A stretch of DNA of 47,368 nucleotides from Pseudaeromonas sp038247115 (GTDB taxonomy: Bacteria > Pseudomonadota > Gammaproteobacteria > Enterobacterales > Aeromonadaceae): contig JBBRVG010000024.1 of NCBI GenBank assembly GCA_038247115.1, forward strand, positions 1 to 47,368, given 5' to 3'. The notes under the pieces were generated by a model. That model did not search any database. It saw only the letters and a list, made by a program, of their open reading frames with translations, and had not been told where the DNA came from. The stretch's first letter is position 1, and the number at the start of each line of letters is the position of its first letter. Positions 42,925-47,368 of this stretch are shown here, piece by piece. The position numbers and the translations under genes are program-made.

Positions 42925-44100
42925 ATGATGCTCTCGATATTTACCTGCTTCTTGCGGCTGGGCTGTCTGAGTTTTGGCGGCCCCATGGCCCATATCGCCC
43001 TGTTTCGCGAAGAATTCGTGGTCAAGCGCACCTGGCTGAGCGCCGAAGCATTCCAGCATCTGCTGGCCATGTGCCAACTGCTACCCGGACCCGCCTCCAG
43101 TCAGCTGGGCTTTGCCATCGGTCTGCAGCGCGGCGGCCTGCCAGGAGCTATTGCCGCCTTCCTCGGCTTCACCCTGCCCTCCTTTGTGTTGATGGTGGCC
43201 TTCGCCCAGGGGCAAGCCCTGATGAGTGATCTGCCGCTCTTCCAGACGCTGGGACACTGGCTCAAGCTCTTCGCGGTCTGCATAGTGCTGGATGCCGTGG
43301 TCAGCCTGTTTCGCCAATTCTGTCGCGAACCCCGCCATCGCCTGATCGCCCTGTGCACCACTCTGCTGCTGGTATTCATGCCCAGCAATGGCCTGCAGTT
43401 GGCGCTGTTAGTCGCCGCAGGCGTTGTGGGTTACGCCTGGTCCACCGCTCATGAGGCTAATGCTGCCGCGCCGCCCCAGATCCCGGAAAGCGCGGATCAG
43501 ATGGTGCAGATCCGCCGTTGGCCCCTGATCCTGTTTCTGTTGCTGTTTGCGGGCAGCCTGCTGGATAGCGGAACCGGATACCTGTCGCTCTTTGCCCTGC
43601 ACTATCAAGCCGGCAGTCTGGTCTTTGGCGGCGGCCACGTGGTACTACCCCTGCTGCAACAATCGGTGGCCGATAGTCTCGCCACCGACCAGTTTCTCAA
43701 CGGCTATGCCGCCGCCCAGATCATCCCCGGCCCCATGTTTACCCTGGCCAGCTATCTGGGAGCCATGCTGATACCCTCGGCGCCCTGGGCTGGGGGCGCC
43801 GTAGCAACGCTCGCCATCTTCCTGCCGGGATTCTTGTTGGTGTTGGCTATTCTTCCCGTATGGCAGCAACTACAAACCCGGCCTCGTCTTCAGGCCGCCA
43901 TCCGAGCCATCAATGCCAGCGTGGTCGGGCTATTGGCCGCCGCGCTATATCAGCCTCTGCTAACCAGTGCCATCACCCGGACCTCGGATCTGCTGTGGCC
44001 ACTGCTCGCCTGGTTGGCCTGGCGTCGCTACCAATTGCCGATCGGAGTGCTGGTTGGCCTGTTTCTAGCTGCCGCCTTGATAGATAATTGGCTGCTCTGA
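42925..44100 (+). CDS. chrA: ChrA-family chromate/anion transporter
   Basis: A 391-residue inner-membrane protein of the CHR family, with two homologous halves. Half one has FGGPMAHIALFREEFV and LLPGPASSQLGFAIG; half two has FGGGHVVLPLLQQSV and IIPGPMFTLASYLGA. Duplicated FGG-P/H and PGP motifs are diagnostic. Such proteins export chromate or, in many genomes without chrB, another oxyanion. No chrB or chrC is nearby, so chromate itself is not certain. It is followed after 25 bp by the YedJ-like gene. Confidence 0.93.
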   Translation: MMLSIFTCFLRLGCLSFGGPMAHIALFREEFVVKRTWLSAEAFQHLLAMCQLLPGPASSQLGFAIGLQRGGLPGAIAAFLGFTLPSFVLMVAFAQGQALMSDLPLFQTLGHWLKLFAVCIVLDAVVSLFRQFCREPRHRLIALCTTLLLVFMPSNGLQLALLVAAGVVGYAWSTAHEANAAAPPQIPESADQMVQIRRWPLILFLLLFAGSLLDSGTGYLSLFALHYQAGSLVFGGGHVVLPLLQQSVADSLATDQFLNGYAAAQIIPGPMFTLASYLGAMLIPSAPWAGGAVATLAIFLPGFLLVLAILPVWQQLQTRPRLQAAIRAINASVVGLLAAALYQPLLTSAITRTSDLLWPLLAWLAWRRYQLPIGVLVGLFLAAALIDNWLL

Positions 44101-44125
44101 ATTGGAACCACAAACAAGGCATGGC

Positions 44126-44764
44126 ATGACCCTGACGCATTGGCAAAACCAACTGGAATCCTGGCTCGATCAACACCACACCATGGATGATGGAGCCCAC
44201 GACATAGCCCACTTCCGGCGCGTCTGGAAAACCGCCCAGCAGCTGAACCAGGCCGAAGGCCAACAGGCTGACGAGCTGGTACTGCTGGCGGCCGCCTATC
44301 TGCACGACATCATCAGCTTGCCCAAGGACCACCCCGAGCGCCACCTGAGCTCCCGTCTGGCCGCCCGGGAAGCCGTCTTCATCCTGAACGAGCTGGAGTT
44401 TCCCGACACGTTAATCCCGGCGGTCTGCCACGCCATTGAAGCCCATAGCTTTTCTGCGGCACTGCCTGCTGAAACCCTGGAAGCCAAGCTGCTACAAGAC
44501 GCGGATCGCATGGAAGCATTGGGAGCCATCGGCTTGGCGCGGGTGTTCTACACCTCGGGGCGTATGCAAAGGGCCATGTTTGATCCCTTCGATCCCCTGG
44601 CTCGCCATCGCCCCCTGGACGATCTGGCCTACGCCCTGGATCACTTCTTCGTCAAGCTCTACAAAGTCGCCGATAGCATGCAAACCCCATCCGGACGCGC
44701 CATGGCGGTGCAGCGACGCCAGGTGCTGGAGCGTTATGTCGAGGAACTGCTACAAGAGCTGTGA
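44126..44764 (+). CDS. yedJ: YedJ-like HD-domain phosphohydrolase
   Basis: A 212-residue cytoplasmic HD-superfamily protein. Metal ligands are visible as His in HDIAHFRRVW, the HD pair in AAYLHDIISL and the distal Asp in QDADRMEALGAIGLARVF. Close to E. coli YedJ, including HAIEAHSFSA and HRPLDDLAYALDHF. The substrate is unknown; HD proteins usually cleave nucleotides or phosphoesters. ATG 44126 is used (a TTG lies at 44102). Probably co-transcribed with chrA. Confidence 0.93.
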   Translation: MTLTHWQNQLESWLDQHHTMDDGAHDIAHFRRVWKTAQQLNQAEGQQADELVLLAAAYLHDIISLPKDHPERHLSSRLAAREAVFILNELEFPDTLIPAVCHAIEAHSFSAALPAETLEAKLLQDADRMEALGAIGLARVFYTSGRMQRAMFDPFDPLARHRPLDDLAYALDHFFVKLYKVADSMQTPSGRAMAVQRRQVLERYVEELLQEL

Positions 44765-44909
44765 GCCAGAAACCGCTAGTCGATTGAATACCGCTGTCTA
44801 TTAGCGTTTCTGACAGGTCGGAAGTAATCGCAAAAGTCTATAGTTGCGTAAAGCCATCAGCTCCACTGTGGGCAATGCCAGCATTGTCCTCGTGCCTTCC
44901 AAGGAGTGC

Positions 44910-45932
44910 ATGATGATACGCACCATCTGGCTCGGCCTTGTGTTCATGTTCGTCAGTCAGCCCCTGCTAGCCCTTGAGCTGGTGATTTACAACTGGCCGT
45001 ATTACTTGGCACCCGAGGTGAAGAGCCTGTTTACCCAAGAAACCGGCATCACCATCAAAGAGCTTTACTACGACAGCGATGAAGCCCGCAATCGACTGCT
45101 ACTCTCCGAACATCCCCCGGTTCTCGATATTGCCATCGTGGATTATTTCACCCTGAAAAATAATTCCTGGGCTTCGCTCTTTGTGACCAAACCAGCCGAT
45201 GGCTACAACAACGAATCCCATATTGATTCCCGCTATAAAGCAGCTTGCGGCGAACATGCTGCCCCCTACTTCTGGGGCTCGGTCGGGATCGCTTATCGCG
45301 CCAGTAAAGTGAAGCTGCCGATTACCGGATGGCGCGATCTGTTAACTCCAGCGCCTGAGTTGAGCGGACACATCGTCATGATTGATGATGCAATGGACTT
45401 GGTGTCGATTGCGCTAAAAACCTTGGGTTACTCGATCAATACCGATACCAAGAGCGAACTGGAACAAGCCTTTAAACTGCTCAAAGCGCAAAAACCCCAG
45501 GTTCTGGCTTATGCCCTCTCCCTGGCCGCGATTCAGGATCCGGCGCTCAGCGCCGAGGTGTTCGCCACCGTGACTTACAGCGGTGATTTTTACACACTGC
45601 AATCCATGTCTGAATTTCAGGACTGGCGCTATGTTGCCCCGATTGAAGGCTCGCCCTTGTGGATCGATTGTCTGGCGATCAGCAAAACCAGCCCGCATCC
45701 GGCAGAAGCGGCCCAATTAGTCGATTTTCTGATGCGGCCGGATGTCGCACGGCTCAATGGCGAACGGTTAGGCTTTACCCCTACGCTACATGACAGCGAA
45801 ATATCCAACAAAATAAAACAAGATAGTGTCGCCTACCCAACTGGAAAACATTTGCAGGCATCTGAATACTACACAGATAAAATCAGTAATGACCGAATTC
45901 GGAACGCTATTTACTTTTCGGTGTTGAAATGA
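44910..45932 (+). CDS. PotD-like periplasmic polyamine-binding protein (NspS-like)
   Basis: A 340-residue extracellular solute-binding protein. Signal peptide MMIRTIWLGLVFMFVSQPLL, then LVIYNWPYYLAPEVKSLFTQ, FWGSVGIAYRASKVKLPI and the polyamine-type SBP pattern ending VDFLMRPDVARLNGERLGFT. AAGGAG precedes the tandem ATGs at 44910/44913. No potABC genes are near. Instead the stop overlaps (ATGA) the start of a membrane GGDEF protein. That is the arrangement of Vibrio nspS-mbaA, where NspS carries norspermidine/spermidine information to MbaA rather than to a transporter. Sensor role inferred; ligand unknown. Confidence 0.85.
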   Translation: MMIRTIWLGLVFMFVSQPLLALELVIYNWPYYLAPEVKSLFTQETGITIKELYYDSDEARNRLLLSEHPPVLDIAIVDYFTLKNNSWASLFVTKPADGYNNESHIDSRYKAACGEHAAPYFWGSVGIAYRASKVKLPITGWRDLLTPAPELSGHIVMIDDAMDLVSIALKTLGYSINTDTKSELEQAFKLLKAQKPQVLAYALSLAAIQDPALSAEVFATVTYSGDFYTLQSMSEFQDWRYVAPIEGSPLWIDCLAISKTSPHPAEAAQLVDFLMRPDVARLNGERLGFTPTLHDSEISNKIKQDSVAYPTGKHLQASEYYTDKISNDRIRNAIYFSVLK

Positions 45933-47368
45933 AAAAGATTCGTAGCAAACTCAGTTTGGCTCTTCTTCCTGTGGTGGTATTTCCTCTGCTGGCCTTAGGG
46001 CTGCACAGCATGTTCTTGCTGCAGCGGCTTAGTCAGGAAAACAGCACCTCCCAGTTCAACTTATTATTACGAAACAGCCAGGCGTTTTTAAATGCAAGCA
46101 TCAAAACCAATAATGCCAACCTTGCATTCTTACCCCAAACCTCAGCGGTGAATCGCTATATCAGTGCGGAAAACATAGCCGATAAAAACTCGCATCTGGG
46201 CCCCACTGTGCAGCTGTTGTTTCACCAAATGATGAAAAGCAATCCCGGGATCTTGCAAATTGTATTAGTCAACAATAAGCAAGAGGAAGAGTTGCAAGCC
46301 GGCGATGGCATAGATCCTTTCAGCTTAATCAGCCCAACCAACAAAGCCGTGCTTAAATTGATGCAAAGCCAGGCTGAAAAAAGCTATGTCAACTTCATCT
46401 ATTCACCCGAACTGTCCCAGTATGTATTTAAACAGGCCATTAGCTTTAGCAATAACAATCCAGAGTTAAAAGCATACAACTCACAACCTGAGCCAAATAC
46501 CATCATTCTGACATACTCATTACTTCCACTGTTGAACTACATCAAGGAGCAAGAGCGAATCAGCGGTTATCGCTTGGTGTTGACCGATAGAAACCAAGAA
46601 AAAGCCCTCGATGCAAGATACACCAAACTGCCGATGAACAGTATAAAAAACAACCCGGAAGTGAGTTTGGAACAGACCTCCTTTTATATTGAAAAATCCA
46701 ACCTCACGGATGGAATGTCCCTGATTGCCATGATCCCGAAAGATATAGTTACAGCACCCATCGACAGTATTCGTTGGGCATTGATCACCTGGTTAGTATT
46801 GAGCATGACGCTGTTATTATTTGTTTGCAGCTGGATTCTTGGTCGACTGATTGTTCATCCAATGGAGAAGTTACGCCGCTTGATGCATCAAGTTGCTAAA
46901 CAGGAAATTCGACATATACCGTTAATGCCTCCCGATGATGAAATGGTGGAGTTGCGCAATCAATTTTCTTTAATGCTTTCACGATTGGAAGCATCCCAAC
47001 AGGAATTGGAGAATTCTGCATTTCTGGATCCGGTCACGGGTTTGAATAATAGAGGTGCATTCTTACAATATTTACACAAGCGAGTATTTCAAGCCAAACA
47101 AGAAGGCAGTAGTTTCTTTATGGCGCAAGTAAAAATGCATAGCCTAAGTGGCATTAACAATACCTTCGGGTCACGCACTGGCGATCAGGCTTTGCAATTA
47201 ATAGCGCATATTCTGGTAGAGCTACTTAAAAAACATCGTCTCTATGACAATGCAAAAGTTACTCTTGCACGCATAGGTTCAGATGAATTTGCATTTGTTA
47301 TACCCGCGCCCCGGGGTGTGGGTGTGCGCGGTGCCGGGCGGTGTGGGGGGCGAGGAGGGGGGGGGGGA
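45929..47368 (+). CDS. Membrane HAMP-GGDEF protein, MbaA-like, cut by window edge
   Basis: The frame is open from the ATG at 45929 to the last base: 480 codons, partial. A first helix at ~12-33, a ~245-residue periplasmic domain, a second helix at ~280-303 (ITWLVLSMTLLLFVCSWILG), HAMP to ~360, then GGDEF from ~367 (LDPVTGLNNRGAFLQYL). The GGDEF domain is degenerate: signature GSDEF at ~449-453, and the usual DxDxFKxxND is replaced by VKMHSLSGINN, so cyclase activity is probably lost. V. cholerae MbaA also has an inactive GGDEF with a downstream EAL phosphodiesterase; an EAL here would lie outside the window. Codons after ~47303 are not trustworthy. Confidence 0.88.
   Translation, partial: MKKIRSKLSLALLPVVVFPLLALGLHSMFLLQRLSQENSTSQFNLLLRNSQAFLNASIKTNNANLAFLPQTSAVNRYISAENIADKNSHLGPTVQLLFHQMMKSNPGILQIVLVNNKQEEELQAGDGIDPFSLISPTNKAVLKLMQSQAEKSYVNFIYSPELSQYVFKQAISFSNNNPELKAYNSQPEPNTIILTYSLLPLLNYIKEQERISGYRLVLTDRNQEKALDARYTKLPMNSIKNNPEVSLEQTSFYIEKSNLTDGMSLIAMIPKDIVTAPIDSIRWALITWLVLSMTLLLFVCSWILGRLIVHPMEKLRRLMHQVAKQEIRHIPLMPPDDEMVELRNQFSLMLSRLEASQQELENSAFLDPVTGLNNRGAFLQYLHKRVFQAKQEGSSFFMAQVKMHSLSGINNTFGSRTGDQALQLIAHILVELLKKHRLYDNAKVTLARIGSDEFAFVIPAPRGVGVRGAGRCGGRGGGGG
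47304..47368. other. Probable sequencing/assembly artefact at contig end
   Basis: The last ~65 bases are almost only G and C with runs of G, abruptly different from the AT-moderate upstream sequence, and translate to Gly/Arg-rich nonsense (GAGRCGGRGGGGG) inside what should be a conserved GGDEF fold. This looks like low-quality read-end sequence. Confidence 0.85.

Overview
The window looks like chromosomal DNA of a gammaproteobacterium, most likely of the Aeromonas group (inference). Most of it is GC-rich, and it carries YbaL, YedJ, EttA, NorRVW and YtfG/YtfH relatives, sigma-54 promoter use and strong U-tailed terminators. The right end is a sequence or assembly edge: the last ~65 bases are nearly pure G/C with G runs and look artefactual.

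Left part (1-9.9 kb). A Wsp-like chemosensory operon (MCP tail, CheA-receiver hybrid, CheB, then a receiver-GAF-GGDEF diguanylate cyclase) is followed by a convergent LysR gene with its divergent nitroreductase, a small membrane protein and the KefC-type antiporter YbaL. tRNA-Phe(GAA) follows with its own promoter and terminator.

Accessory stretch (about 10.1-14.7 kb). It starts right after tRNA-Phe and is visibly AT-richer. It holds a three-gene ABM monooxygenase / double-ACT / ArsR unit flanked by two direct ~77-bp repeats that look like decayed copies of one gene start. Then come an IS3-family transposase remnant, a second ABM protein, a DUF1566 secreted protein and two unrecognised genes.

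Middle (14.7-24.1 kb). A DMT exporter and MarR regulator are divergent. A DauR-type regulator, RidA and a PLP serine/threonine dehydratase form a likely amino-acid catabolic operon, followed by a VOC protein. The nitric-oxide block comes next: norR divergent from norVW, with three GT-N7-AC NorR sites and a sigma-54 -24/-12 promoter, then a YeaR-like gene behind a 16-bp tandem repeat. Immediately beyond (24.2-25.7 kb) lies a membrane diguanylate cyclase with a complete C-terminal bacteriohemerythrin domain, which could couple O2 or NO to c-di-GMP.

Right part (26-47 kb). It holds an orphan periplasmic solute-binding protein, an alpha-galactoside unit (LacY-type permease, GH36 alpha-galactosidase, LacI repressor, paired operators), a QorB/HxlR divergent pair, a ferric-reductase-like protein, two outer-membrane barrels and a YgdI/YgdR lipoprotein. 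A divergent malate dehydrogenase, EttA, an Lrp regulator, a Nudix hydrolase, a lipoprotein, ChrA and a YedJ-like HD protein follow. The window ends with a PotD-like binding protein translationally coupled to a membrane HAMP-GGDEF protein, resembling the Vibrio NspS-MbaA polyamine sensor. Four separate c-di-GMP-related units in 47 kb is the main theme.
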